NCBI GenBank assembly: GCA_014284505.1
Contig: JAAFYY010000001.1
Coordinates: 4,464,001 to 4,528,000, forward strand
Source: Streptacidiphilus sp. 4-A2
GTDB taxonomy: Bacteria > Actinomycetota > Actinomycetes > Streptomycetales > Streptomycetaceae
Direction: 5' to 3'
Length of the DNA stretch: 64,000 nucleotides
Each line of letters starts with the position of its first letter. Positions within the stretch are counted from its first letter, which is position 1. Position numbers and translations under genes: made by a program. This document shows, piece after piece, positions 9,156-18,413 of this stretch. Below the pieces are notes generated by a model. It was not told where the DNA came from and made no database searches. It saw nothing but the letters and a program-made list of their open reading frames with translations.

Positions 9156-10193
9156 ATGACGCACGATCAGACACCGGTGCAGCTCGGCTTCGCCATGCCC
9201 GCGGAATGGCAGCCGCACGACCGCACCTGGATGGCCTTCCCACGCCCAACGAGACCTTCGACGAGGGCGAGCTCCACGCCGCCCGGCTCGCCTGGGCCGC
9301 CGTCGCCAACACCATCTCCCGCTTCGAGCCGGTGACGCTGGTGGTCAACTCCGGCGAGGCCGACGACGCCAAGGGCTACCTGTCCGCCGAGGTCGAGATC
9401 GTCGAGCGTCCGCTGGACGACGCCTGGATGCGCGACATCGGCCCGACGTTCCTGACGGATGGTCAAGGCGGGCTGGCCGCAGCCGACTGGGTGTTCAACG
9501 GCTGGGGCGCGCAGGAGTGGGCCAGCTGGGAGTACGACCAGGACATCGCCGAGGAGGTCACCAACCTCGCCGGCGTGCGCCGCTTCGCCTCCCGCCTGAT
9601 CAACGAGGGCGGCGGCATCCACGTCGACGGCGAGGGCACCGTGCTGCTCACCGAGACCGTGCAGCTGGGCGAGGGCCGCAACTCCGACTGGACCAAGGAG
9701 CAGGTCGAGGCCGAGATCCACGCCCCTGGGCACCACCAAGGCGATCTGGGTGCCGCGCGGCCTCACCCGCGACTACCAGCGCTTCGGCACCCGCGGCACA
9801 TCGACATCGTCGCTGCCTTCCTGCGTCCCGGCGTGGTCGCCGTGCACACCCAGCCCGACCCGTCGCACCCGGACCACGAGGTCACCCGCCAGATCGCCGA
9901 GCTGCTCGCAACTCCACCGACGCCCGGGGTCGGCAGCTCGAAGTGGTCGAACTCCTGGCCCCCACCGTCCTGTTCGAGGAGGACGGCGAGCCGGTCGACT
10001 ACTCGTATATCAACCACTACCTGTGCAACGGCGCGGTCGTCCTCTGCGCCTTCGACGACCCGCGCGACCAGCAGGCCGCCGCCGTCTTCGCCGAGTACTT
10101 CCCCGACCGCGAGGTGGTCCTGGTCGACGCCCGCGAGATCTTCGCCAACGGCGGCGGCATCCACTGCATCACCAGCAGCAGCCCCGCCCGTAG
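9156..10193 (+). CDS. aguA: Agmatine deiminase (frameshifted)
   Basis: Guanidino-modifying enzyme that hydrolyses agmatine to N-carbamoylputrescine and ammonia. Family hallmarks after joining frames: MPAEWQPHDRTWMAFP start, DDAWMRDIGPTF, NEGGGIHVDGEGT, RGHIDIVAAFLRPG and the catalytic-Cys motif ANGGGIHCIT near the C-terminus. About 345 residues, normal length. Breaks: near 9239 (CCCC reads CCC), 9724 (extra C), 9797 (CC reads C), 9909 (CC reads C) and 10172 (CCC reads CC); with the last one corrected the protein ends QQQPRP at TAG 10191. It follows ureC by 28 bp with AGGAA upstream, so ureAB-ureC-aguA look co-transcribed; both enzymes release ammonia from C-N bonds of related compounds. Confidence 0.87.
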
Positions 10194-10275
10194 CTCCTGG
10201 AACCGCGGAAAAAGCCTCCGCCCTCCGATCGTGCGACTCCCCCGGACGCACCGGTCGGAGGGCGAGCAGCCGCTG

Positions 10276-10476
10276 CTACGCGGCAAGCACAATCCCCGGC
10301 CGCAGCCCCCACCTGCACGGCCGCCAGGTAGGCAGCAAAACGCTGCCCGTAACGGGCCCGGTCATCATCGCTCCACCGCCGACCGCTGAGACTGCGGACG
10401 AGGTCACGGATAGCAGCGTTGGCCAGCTCGGTCGGGTCGTTGGCGAGATCGCACAGCTCGGAAGATTCACGATCAT
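10276..10476 (-). CDS. Small hypothetical protein (frameshifted)
   Basis: From ATG 10476 the reading begins MIVNLP; with a CCGGAG-to-CCGAG deletion corrected (the same error seen in cysH and cysD) it continues ELCDLANDPTELANAAIRD and SGRRWSDDDRARYGQRFAA, which has normal streptomycete codon bias and no stop. The C-terminus is uncertain: one frame ends at 10276, another runs further. Acidic-helical, no recognised domain. It lies 50 bp after the preceding small gene on the same strand and belongs to the small-gene set downstream of an XRE regulator. I do not know its function. Confidence 0.45.
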   Translation of the reverse strand: MIVNLPSCAISPTTRPSWPTLLSVTSSAVSAVGGGAMMTGPVTGSVLLPTWRPCRWGLRPGIVLAA

Positions 10477-10527
10477 TCTACCGTCTGTCAACCCCCAACT
10501 TCCCCTCTTTTTCCGCTACTCGGACAG

Positions 10528-10914
10528 TCAGCTCCAGGGCGCGCGAAGCATCGCCCCTCCCTGCGTCATGTCCTGGCATGGTGGGTCGCGCCAGTCGTCT
10601 CCCCCAAGAGATCCTGGTACGACACAATCAGCGTCGCCTGGTACTGCCAGCAGCCGTCGCCGGCCGAGCGGGGTCCGCGCCCAGGCCACGCTGTGGATCT
10701 CGACCCGAGGCGAGCGCTCGACAAACGCCACAACTGCCTCGAACGCCTCCAGCACCGAGCCTCCGGTACAGACGATCGTCGCCTGGAGGGCAACCGCGAC
10801 GTCGTGCCCCGGCCCAGCGATCCTGGCAACGGCCCGTGACGCCTTACGCAAATCCCCGCGCACGTCCCCGAACTGCCCGGTCGCCGCTGCATCGAGCGGC
10901 ACAATGGCGCTCAT
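10528..10914 (-). CDS. Conserved hypothetical protein
   Basis: About 128 residues from ATG 10914 (MSAIVPLDAAATGQFGDVRG), which overlaps the stop of the preceding small gene (ATGA). Contains ARIAGPGHDVAVALQATIVC and EAFEAVVAFVERSPRVEIH, suggesting a compact alpha/beta fold, and a polar C-terminal tail. No membrane segment or signal peptide. Not recognised as a named family. Its overlap with the Cys-rich gene upstream argues for joint function in the cassette led by the XRE regulator at 11722-12902. Confidence 0.6.
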   Translation of the reverse strand: MSAIVPLDAAATGQFGDVRGDLRKASRAVARIAGPGHDVAVALQATIVCTGGSVLEAFEAVVAFVERSPRVEIHSVAWARTPLGRRRLLAVPGDADCVVPGSLGGDDWRDPPCQDMTQGGAMLRAPWS

Positions 10915-11099
10915 GCGGCGGTTCCGGAGCCGCTGCCCAGACAACGGGTGAAGTGCAGCAGCCACCGCAGATCTTCCCGGCACAGCCGAACCCCGTCCTG
11001 GACGGCAACGTCCTGGTCACTGCGGCGGCACACCTCGCAGCATCCGTCGACCCAGGGCAGGCCGTCCAGATAGCGGGTGTCACTCGGATGGTCTCTCAC
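10911..11099 (-). CDS. Small CxxC-containing protein, probable zinc binder
   Basis: Sixty-two residues from GTG 11099, with GGAGA eight bases upstream. Contains CCEVCRRSDQDVAVQDG followed by VRLCREDL, and one more Cys (FTRCLGS): a CxxC plus Cys/Asp pattern that could hold a zinc ion. Small zinc-ribbon proteins of this sort often act as adaptor or nucleic-acid binding modules, but nothing here proves that. Stop overlaps the next gene start, and the preceding gene is 21 bp away, so the genes are one transcript. Confidence 0.6.
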   Translation of the reverse strand: MRDHPSDTRYLDGLPWVDGCCEVCRRSDQDVAVQDGVRLCREDLRWLLHFTRCLGSGSGTAA

Positions 11100-11120
11100 A
11101 GCCGAATCTCCAATCGCTGC

Positions 11121-11494
11121 TCACAGGTGGGCTTCCAGGGCATGGTGCTGATTGAGGGCATCGGCCAGCCACACCGCGCCGGTCAGCCGGCCAGAGCTGG
11201 GCGGCAGTGCAGCCAGCGGGAGGCGAACGGGTGATTTGCCCCGTTCGGCAGCACAAGCCAGGCGCCGGTACTGAGCAGACGGCACCCGGGCGGCCAGTCC
11301 TCGGAGCAACTTCCAGTGGGGATAAGCCAATAGGTAGCCTGCGACCGGTCGGAGACGACCACGGGCCCAAGCCGCTCCCGGGTGCCGCGATCACTCATCA
11401 GCCTCAGCCACAGCCCGACACCTACAACGCTGGGAATCCGAACGGCATCCCAAGTAATTCCAGCGGGAGTGGTTTTGAGCTCCCAGATGGTCAT
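11121..11494 (-). CDS. Conserved hypothetical protein of XRE-linked cassette (frameshifted)
   Basis: From ATG 11494: MTIWELKTTPAGITWDAVRI, then SDRSQATYWLIPTGS, GCRLLSTGAWLVLP and, after one shift near 11205, GAVWLADALNQHHALEAHL to the stop at 11121. About 124 residues, soluble, beta-rich. I recognise this as a type of small protein seen in Streptomyces beside XRE regulators but know no function. First gene of a three- or four-gene minus-strand set; its upstream region carries paired TCTACGTCAC repeats. Confidence 0.6.
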
Positions 11495-11616
11495 GTGACC
11501 TGGGCAAGTCGTAGCGGCGCGACGACACCCACCATGTCGTCCGGGGCGCTCGGATCCGGTGGAGCGGGCCAGTGAATGCGTGGTGGCCCCAGCGTTGTGC
11601 TGATGGCGCTCAGCTG

Positions 11617-11678
11617 GTCTCCCTGCGACGTGACACGAAAACTGTCTACGTCACAGGGTGATCGCTCTACGTCACGTC
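11617..11678. promoter_or_regulatory. Repeated TCTACGTCAC elements upstream of the small-gene set
   Basis: Two exact copies of TCTACGTCAC (11645-11654 and 11666-11675) spaced by 21 bp, plus a GACGTGAC/GTCACGTC inverted pair (about 11617 and 11671). The 21-bp spacing puts the copies on the same face of the helix, as expected for an operator of a dimeric regulator; the adjacent XRE protein is the obvious candidate. Confidence 0.5.
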
Positions 11679-11721
11679 AACTCCCACAGTTGTGTGGGGT
11701 TAATCGAACGCAGGTCCCGCA

Positions 11722-12902
11722 CTAACCGAGCCCCACCCACGACGCCAGCGACCGCAGATCGTCATCGGCCGCCCGCCGCACTGTCAACAGGTCAGCGACT
11801 GTCTGGCGCACCATCGGCGCGTACTTCCCCTGCTGCGGGCTCCCGGCGCACCAACTGCAACCGGCGCATCGCCGCGTCCGGCTTCCCGGACCACAGGAGC
11901 GCCCGCGCGACCTCCGTCCGGTAGTGCGCCTTACGGGACGCGGGCCAGTCTGCTGGGGGAGCGCCGACTCCGCGACGGCCAGCGCCTCCGCATAGCACTC
12001 TTGGTCCACCAAGGCATTCACCCGGTGCGCTGCCACATTGAACGGTCCGAACGACAACCAGTGGACCTCCACCGCTTCGCCAGTACGGGACGCGACCTCA
12101 TCAGCGGCGTTCAGGAACTCCGCAGCCCGATCTCCGTCCCGCCCCCGGGCCGCCAGGATCGCCGCCCCAGATGCAATTGCCCGCGACTACATCCCGCACT
12201 CGACCTGGCTCACCCAGCGCCACCGTCTGCTGGCCGATCTCCACCAGCCTGCGACCGGTCCGGTACTCACCCGACCGCAGATAGGCCAGCGCCCTTAGGT
12301 ACTGCCGAAGCCCGGCAACCACCGCATCAGAGCCGCGCTGGGCCGCCCAGTCCATCCGGTCCAGGGCGATAGCGGACAAGTCGGCATATCCCAGCTTCGT
12401 GGCCACGTCATACGCCGTTCGATACAGCGACGCCAGTTGCCCCCATGCCTGGTCGGACGGCTCAAGATGGACGGCGGTAGTGGTCTCCTGAATCAGACCG
12501 GGCAGTTCAGCAGCGACGGTCCGCAGGTCGGTCGCCCGTACCAGCACGCACATCCGGTCAGCTTCCGAGGCCAGGATTGGCAACGGGCGTGGCGCAATGT
12601 CAGGATCCGGGCCGAGGTCGTAGACATCGAGCGCCTCGCGGATCGGATGGATCAGCCCATCCAGCTGGTCAGCCTGCAGATCCCGGAGGTAAGGCTGCCC
12701 AGTCAGGTCAGCAACGGCTACGGACAGGCCCCGGGCGATGGCAGCGAGAACTCCCGAAGACGGCGAACGCTCGCCGCTCTCCAACTTCTGCATCAGACTG
12801 ACGGAGAGCCCGACGCGGGAAGCGAGTCCGGCTTGGTGAAGCCGCGGAGCTTGCGGTAGTGGGCGATGCGCTCGCGGTGCTCTTGTGCTCAGTCACGGGC
12901 AT
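11722..12902 (-). CDS. XRE-family regulator with helical C-terminal domain (frameshifted)
   Basis: Helix-turn-helix protein of the large Streptomyces XRE-TPR class. Joined reading: ATG 12902, RERIAHYRKLRGFTKAGLAS, VGLSVSLMQKLESGERSPSS (HTH about residues 8-62), then a long helical domain (DLSAIALDRMDWAAQRGSDA, LRALAYLRSGEYRTGRRLVE; TPR-like) ending SLASWVGLG at 11722. Breaks occur near 12875, 12825, 12180, 11945 and 11845. About 390 residues. It probably senses a ligand or peptide through the TPR-like part and regulates the downstream small-gene set, which starts 227 bp further on. Confidence 0.72.
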
Positions 12903-13077
12903 ACTCGACTCCGTTCTTGACCCAACACAATGAACGGTACCCGCCCGTCCAGGGCCGGTGCACGCGATCGCCCTACTCATCCGCTGGGGCGCAGGCGCGC
13001 GTAGGTGCCAGCGAGTAACGAAATCCCGTACAGGGATGCTTGAGCGCGCCTCAGTCAACGAGGCCCATGCCGTGCAG

Positions 13078-13161
13078 CTACTCACTCGTCATAGCGCACA
13101 GGCGTTCCCTCGCCAGACGTTGCCGTTCCGCCACGGTGCGCTCCTCCGCCCAAGTCCACAC
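13078..13161 (-). CDS. Possible 27-residue ORF after the XRE gene
   Basis: GTG 13161 to TAG 13078 gives a short, strongly charged helical peptide (WTWAEERTVAERQRLARER) with good codon bias, 14 bp after the stop of the XRE gene at 13175. No clear ribosome binding site, so it may instead be a leftover C-terminus or a continuation of the XRE protein lost to an indel. Confidence 0.25.
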   Translation of the reverse strand: MWTWAEERTVAERQRLARERLCAMTSE

Positions 13162-13174
13162 GGAGTCAGTAAGT

Positions 13175-14422
13175 TCAGACGGTCAGCAGCCCGACCTGAA
13201 CGGCGAGATCAGCTGCTCTGCGTCGGCGCTGCGGCTGCACTGATTCGTACTCTTCCAAGATGATTCGCTTGGCGTACCCGTTCCAGCGGATCGTTTCCGG
13301 AGCAGCGGCATGGGCCTGTTCCAACGTCGCCAGCGCCACATCCGGCTGGCCGTCGAGCTGGTAGGCGCGAGCCTGTTCGATCCTGTGCCTGGCCCGACGG
13401 GGCCTTGAGGGGATCACGGTGGCGTCCGCCCGGGCTGCCTGCCGGACCGACTCACCGCCGGCGTGCAGTTCCACTGCGACTGTCACCGCGTGTGCACCCA
13501 TGATGGCGCGGGAGAAGCTCGTGATGGGGTGGTAGTAGCCGTCCGGGAGCCGGGTTGACATCTGCTCCGACTGGTCCCAGTGGGCCCATGCCTCGGCAGC
13601 GCGGCCACGCCGCGCTGCCGTGTAACCGGCCTCGAAGGTCAGCGCTCCGGCGATCGCCAGCAGTGGGCCGCTGGCGTCGGGCAGCAGTGGGTCCAGGTAG
13701 GTCAGAACATCGTGAATCACGCTGTCGGCCGCGTCGTAGTGTGCGGCGCCCGAATCGCGGTGCGCCTGCGCTGCCAGCCAGGCGGCCACACCGATCGCGT
13801 GCGGATCCTCGGACTCCTGGGCCGCGACCATGCCGCGCTCGGCAACCCGCCACAGCAGGCTGCTGTCCGGCTGATACGAGACGAAGAACTGCGTGAGGAA
13901 GTACACCTGCGCGAGTACCGACTGGGCCCCGGCGCTCCGGTGCCGTGTCCGCCCGCCGGGCTGCGAGCTGGCGTCACGAATCAGGTCCGGCAGCAGCGCA
14001 CCGACGACCTCACGGTGGTCCGGTGCCGAGTGGCGAGCCGCCCACGCTGCGGCCAGCCGCGCACGCAGGTGCTCCAGGGCTGGTGGGCGTTCGTCCCGGG
14101 AGAGCCCAGGCAGGGCGTTGACTGCGTCCGCCACGGCGGCGAGGCGTGGGTGGCCCGGCCCGATGAACAGACCGGTGGCCATGCGGCGCCCTCCGGTGAG
14201 TTCGGAGAGATCGCGGACACGTAGGGCTTCCGCGATGCCAAGGACCATGTCGAGCTTCGGCATCTGAATCTGACCGTTCTCCACCTGCTTGACCCAGGAA
14301 GAGGACCGCCCCAGCAAACCGCCGAGAACTTCCCGGCTCATGCCCCGCCGGGTGCGGAGTTGCATACGTTGGCCGAAGCCGATCTGTGCGGCTTGCGGCT
14401 CAGGGGTAGGATTTGATGACAC
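13175..14422 (-). CDS. XRE-family regulator with TPR-like domain
   Basis: Intact HTH regulator. I choose GTG 14422 (VSSNPTPEPQ) because AGGAAGGGG lies 7 bp upstream; the frame is open further to 14452. HTH in about residues 15-75 (QLRTRRGMSREVLGGLLGRS, SWVKQVENGQIQMPKLDMVL), followed by a roughly 320-residue helical domain with TPR-like helices (SVLAQVYFLTQFFVSY, IGVAAWLAAQAHRDSG, AHYDAADSVIHDV, ALATLEQAHAAAPETIRWN). Second member of this class within 2.5 kb; no frameshift. Target genes unknown, although the small-gene set downstream is the nearest candidate. Confidence 0.85.
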   Translation of the reverse strand: MSSNPTPEPQAAQIGFGQRMQLRTRRGMSREVLGGLLGRSSSWVKQVENGQIQMPKLDMVLGIAEALRVRDLSELTGGRRMATGLFIGPGHPRLAAVADAVNALPGLSRDERPPALEHLRARLAAAWAARHSAPDHREVVGALLPDLIRDASSQPGGRTRHRSAGAQSVLAQVYFLTQFFVSYQPDSSLLWRVAERGMVAAQESEDPHAIGVAAWLAAQAHRDSGAAHYDAADSVIHDVLTYLDPLLPDASGPLLAIAGALTFEAGYTAARRGRAAEAWAHWDQSEQMSTRLPDGYYHPITSFSRAIMGAHAVTVAVELHAGGESVRQAARADATVIPSRPRRARHRIEQARAYQLDGQPDVALATLEQAHAAAPETIRWNGYAKRIILEEYESVQPQRRRRAADLAVQVGLLTV

Positions 14423-14512
14423 GGCGGTGCCCCTTCCTGTACAGCTCGTCACTGACAGGGTATGGGCTCGCCTTTTTTCGCGCGGCGGAACGTGATCACT
14501 TCACCAGGGTGT

Positions 14513-15818
14513 TCACGCCTGACGCAGTGCGGTGTGGCCTGCGTAGCGGGCTGAGGTGCCCAACTCCTCTTCGATGCGGATCAGTTGGTTGTACTTCGCG
14601 GTGCGGTCGGAGCGGGAGAGGGAGCCGGTTTTGATCTGACCGCAGCCGGTTGCCACTGCCAGGTCCGCGATGGTGGTGTCCTCTGTCTCGCCGAGCGGTG
14701 CGACATGACAGCGGTCCAGCCCGCACGGTGGGCCGTGGCCACTGCGGCGAGCGCCTCGGTCAGGGTCCCGATCTGATTGACCTTGATCAGGACCGAGTTG
14801 CCGACGCCGGTGCGGATGCCCTCGCGCAACAGCGTCTCGTTGGTGCAGAACACGTCGTCGCCGGTGAGCTGGCAGCGGTCGCCGACGCGGGCGGTCAGCT
14901 CGCGCCAGCCGTCCAGGTCGTTCTCCGCCATCGGGTCCTCGATGGAGACGACCGGGTAGGCGTCGATGAGCCCGGCCAGGTAGTCGGCGTGCTCGGAGGG
15001 GGTGCGGCGCACGCCCTCGCCCGCGTAGTCGTACACCCCGTCGCGGAAGAACTCCGACGACGCCGGGTCCATGACCAGCCCGATATCGGCGCCGGGGCGG
15101 TAGCCGGTGCGCTCGATGGCGGTCGTCACGAAGTCGAGCGCCTCCTCGGCGGTACGCAGCGCGGGCGCGAAGCCGCCTTCGTCGCCGACGCCCGTGGAGT
15201 GCCCGGCGGCCAGCAGATCGCGGCGCAGGGTGTGGAAGACCTCGCTGCCCATGCGGACGGCCTCGGCGAAGGTGTCCGCGCCCACCGGCGCGATCATGAA
15301 CTCCTGGAAGTCCAGTGGATTGTCGGCGTGGGCACCCCGTTGACGATGTTCATCATCGGCAGCGGCAGGAGGTGAGCGCCGGCGCCACCGAGGTAGCGGT
15401 AGAGGGGCTGGCGGTGGGCCGCCGCAGCAGCCCTGGCGACGGCGAGGGAGACGCCGAGGATCGCGTTGGCGCCGAGCCGGGACTTCGTGGCGGTGCCGTC
15501 GAGGGCGACCAGCGCGGTGTCGAGACCGGCCTGGTCCGCCGCGTCCCGGCCGCGCACGGCTGCCGCGATCTCCCCGTTGACGTGCGCTACAGCCCGGTCA
15601 ACACCCTTGCCGTGCCAGCGTGATGAATCCCCGTCACGTAGTTCCACGGCCTCCCGGGCACCGGTGGAGGCACCGGAGGGGACCGCCGCGCGCCCCAGGG
15701 ATCCGTCCGCCAGGACGATGTCGACCTCGACCGTGGGGTTGCCCCGGCTGTCGATGATCCGGCGGGCGGTGACGGTCTCGATGGCGGCGTCGACGGTTCC
15801 GACTGCCTGTGCAGACAT
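14513..15818 (-). CDS. eno: Enolase (second copy type, frameshifted)
   Basis: Glycolytic enzyme converting 2-phosphoglycerate to phosphoenolpyruvate; soluble, magnesium dependent. Motifs: ARRIIDSRGNPTVEVDIVLA, PSGASTGAREAVELRDGD, STGVGDEGGFAPALRTAEEA (catalytic Glu), PVVSIEDPMAENDLDGW, QLTGDDVFCTN, VLIKVNQIGTLTEAL, MSHRSGETEDTTIADLAV and GCGQIKTGSLSRSDRTAKYN. About 434 residues. Two one-base deletions: near 15320 (the metal-proximal NG..HADNPLDF segment) and near 14696 (TCGGGCG reads TCGGCG). The surrounding genes are not glycolytic, and the N-terminal variant (AQAVGTVDAAIETVTARR) resembles the extra enolase that some streptomycetes carry besides the housekeeping one. MarR at 15997 is divergent and may control it. 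Confidence 0.9.
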
Positions 15819-15899
15819 GGGAGGTCCTTCCCGTTGTCGTCATGTGCCGTGGCCCCGGCTGCGACAACGCTGACGCTGAGCCCGACAGCACAAACACTA

Positions 15900-15951
15900 C
15901 AGCAAAGCTGCTCAGTTTTGCTGTTCAGTATTGCTGTACAGCCTTGCTGCG
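15900..15951. repeat. Four 13-bp repeats (CAG-N3/4-GCTG) between eno and marR
   Basis: Back-to-back 13-mers: CAGCAAAGCTGCT, CAGTTTTGCTGTT, CAGTATTGCTGTA, CAGCCTTGCTGCG. The shared CAG...GCTG is itself a dyad, so the array offers several overlapping palindromes in the eno-marR divergent promoter region, a likely binding array for the MarR protein. Confidence 0.65.
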
Positions 15952-15996
15952 CAGGTCAGGTGCACAGCTGTGCTGGTCAACGGGGTAAAGTGCGGT

Positions 15997-16419
15997 ATGC
16001 CCACCTCGGAAGCCGCCGCCATCGCCGTTGAACTGCGCACCGCGATGGGCAAGCTCACCCGGCGCGTCAAGGACGAGGACCGCATCCCGCTGGGCCAGGC
16101 CGCTGTGCTGGGCGCACTCGACCGCAACGGCGCCATGACCACCAGCGACCTCGCCGCCGATCAGCGCGTACGCCCCCAGTCGATGGCCCGGGCGGTGGGG
16201 CTGCTCATGGAGCAGAACCTGATCACCCGCCGCGCGCATCCCACGGACGGCCGCAAGTCGCTGGTCGAGCTGTCGGACGCGGGCCGGATCGCGCTCGAAG
16301 CGGAGCGCGGCCGCAGGGCCGGCTGGCTCGCGCAGGCCATCGAGGCCGAACTCACGGATGAGGAACGGGCGTTGCTGGCACGGAGCGCCGTCCTGCTGGA
16401 GCGGCTCGCCACACGCTAG
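15997..16419 (+). CDS. MarR-family transcriptional regulator
   Basis: Intact 140-residue winged-helix regulator from ATG 15997 (MPTSEAAAIAVELRTAMGKL). Features: LGQAAVLGALDRNGAMTTSD, then recognition helix RVRPQSMARAVGLLMEQNLI and the wing RRAHPTDGRKSLVELSDAG. It faces eno across the 13-bp repeat array and overlaps the 3' end of the MFS gene (convergent; the two stops overlap by 4 bp). Probably represses itself and the divergent gene; ligand unknown. Confidence 0.9.
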   Translation: MPTSEAAAIAVELRTAMGKLTRRVKDEDRIPLGQAAVLGALDRNGAMTTSDLAADQRVRPQSMARAVGLLMEQNLITRRAHPTDGRKSLVELSDAGRIALEAERGRRAGWLAQAIEAELTDEERALLARSAVLLERLATR

Positions 16420-17860
16420 TGCCGTGGCAGCACCGGATCGGTCCCGGGTGAGCGCCGGCGGGCGAGGGCGAGGGCGGCCAGCGTCGTGACCGCCATCGCG
16501 GCGACGCCGACCAGCGCCGCGGTCGTGTAGGCGTCGTCGTTCGGGAAGAGGCGGCCCGTGGCGGTGCCGGAGGCCAGGACCAGACCGCCGATGGCGCTGC
16601 CCAGGGAGTACCCGACGCTGCGGACGACGTAGTTGAAGCTCATGGCGCTCGACGTCTCGCTCCTGGGGGTGACGGCCAGGATGACGCCGGGCATGGCGGC
16701 CGAGAAGCTGCCGACGCCGAAGCCCAGCACGCCCATGGCCGCGAGCAGTTCGGCCAGGTCGGACCGGGCGGTGGCGAACAGGACGAACCCGCCGCCGACG
16801 ATGGCGGCGCTGCCGGCCAGGAGCAGGGGGCCGTCGATCCGTTCGCGGACCCGTGGCGTGAGCTTGCCGGCGACGAAGCCCAGCACGGAGAACGGGATGA
16901 GGACCAGCCCCGCCACGAAGGTGGTCAGCCCGAAGCCGTAGCCGGCGCTGTGCGGCGTCTGCGCGTAGCGGGTGATGAGCGTGAGCAGGAGGTACATGCC
17001 GATCCCGCCGACGAACATGGCGATGTTCGCCCCGGCGACCGCCGGGTGCCGTACCGCCCGGACGTCGATCAGGGGCGTCCTGCTTCGCAGTTCGGAAACG
17101 GTCCAGACGCAGAGCAGGAGTACGGCGGCGACGGCTAGGGCCACCGCCACGGCGAGGTGCCGGCTCCACAGGCTCCTCTCACCGGCCAGGAACAGGACCA
17201 GGAGCAGTCCACCCGCCAGGACGAGCGCACCGGCCACGTTCACGTGAGCGGAGCGCCCTTCGGGAGCTGCGGGCATGGAGCGCCACGCGGTCACGAAGGC
17301 GATGGCGGTGACGAGCAGGCCGAGGCCGTAGGCGGCCCGCAGGCCGCCGAACTCGGCGAGCAGCGCGGCCAGCGGGTAGCCGACGCCGGCTCCGATGATG
17401 GAGACCACTGAGATCAGGGCGATCGTGGCCGCGCTGCGCTCCTCGGGAAGATGGTCGCGGGCCACGCCCATCATCAGCGCCGTGAGACCGAGTCCGACGC
17501 CTTGAGCCGCTCTGCCCACGAGCAGCCAGGCGAACGGCAGCGGCAGCACGGTGAGCGCGCTGCCGACGACGACGATCGCCAGCGTGACGAGAACCGTGGC
17601 CCGCCGGTGCGGACCGGCTCCGAGCCGGCCGAGGACGGGTGTGGCGACGGCGCCGCTGAGCAGGGCGATGGTCAGCGTCCACTGCGCGCTGTCGAGGGAG
17701 ACCTGGAACGTGGTCGCCACGCTGGTGATGAGCGGCGTCCCGAGGCTGGCGACCGCCGCCACGACCAGAGCGATGAACATCAGGGCGGGACCAGCAGACG
17801 GGCTTCGGGACGTATCAGGGCAGTGCTCGTGGGCTGGTCATGAGCCTGGGCCTCGGTCAC
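16416..17860 (-). CDS. MFS transporter, drug-exporter type
   Basis: Inner-membrane proton-driven exporter with 14 or so hydrophobic segments over about 480 residues. Visible: FIALVVAAVASLGTPLIT (TM1), QWTLTIALLSGAVATPVLGR, GRAAQGVGLGLTALMMGVAR (motif-C like), ERSAATIALISVVSIIGAG, and RRRSPGTDP tail. I start at GTG 17860 (VTEAQAHDQPTSTALIRPEA), joined to the main frame across a missing G near 17786 (CCGGCCC reads CCGCCC); the alternative is ATG 17780 without the N-terminal cytoplasmic stretch. GTG overlaps the stop of the upstream MarR gene (GTGA), so the MarR-MFS pair is an operon, typical for MarR-regulated efflux. Confidence 0.87.
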
Positions 17861-18315
17861 CGGTCCGACTCCTCTCGGGCGTGGCCTTCGAGCTCCACCA
17901 GATGGAGCAGCGCCGGAAGGGCTGCTGCCAGGGCCTCGGCCTCGTCACCGGTGAGTTCGTCGATCAGCCGCGCGTACGCGTCGACACCCGCCTGGCGTCG
18001 CGTCCGGACGTACGACGCGCCGGCCTCGGTCAGGCATACCAGCGTGACCCGCTTGTCGGACGGATCGCCCTTCCGCTCGACCAGCCCGGATTCCTCCATC
18101 ACCCGGACCAGGACGGTCATCGCGGGCTGGGTGACGCCCTCGGCCACCGCCAGATCGGTGATCCGTCGCGGGCCGGTCTTGTCCAGGGTGGCCAAGGTGG
18201 CGGCGGACGTCAGGCTCATGTCGCGGGGAAGGCGTCTCACTGCCCTGGTGGCCAGACCGTAGAGGGCTGACCCGATGGCATCGGAAGCGCCGTGCGCGGC
18301 GTCTCGGCGACTCAT
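17857..18315 (-). CDS. MarR-family regulator of the MFS exporter
   Basis: Intact, 152 residues. Winged helix in about residues 38-110: SLTSAATLATLDKTGPRRIT, VAEGVTQPAMTVLVRVMEES, GLVERKGDPSDKRVTLVCLT. C-terminal dimerisation helices (ARLIDELTGDEAEALAAALP). Overlaps the MFS start by 4 bp, so it is the first gene of a repressor-exporter operon. Upstream (18318-18355) is an unusually AT-rich stretch TTTATATTAATCCTTTATG that probably includes the promoter -10 and the operator. Confidence 0.9.
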   Translation of the reverse strand: MSRRDAAHGASDAIGSALYGLATRAVRRLPRDMSLTSAATLATLDKTGPRRITDLAVAEGVTQPAMTVLVRVMEESGLVERKGDPSDKRVTLVCLTEAGASYVRTRRQAGVDAYARLIDELTGDEAEALAAALPALLHLVELEGHAREESDR

Positions 18316-18413
18316 GCCCGAAGCATAGCGGCTTTATATTAATCCTTTATGTATCTCTCGGTCAGGGCTCGGCGATACACCTGGCTACGCTGGCTCTGGA
18401 AGGGATCTCAACG

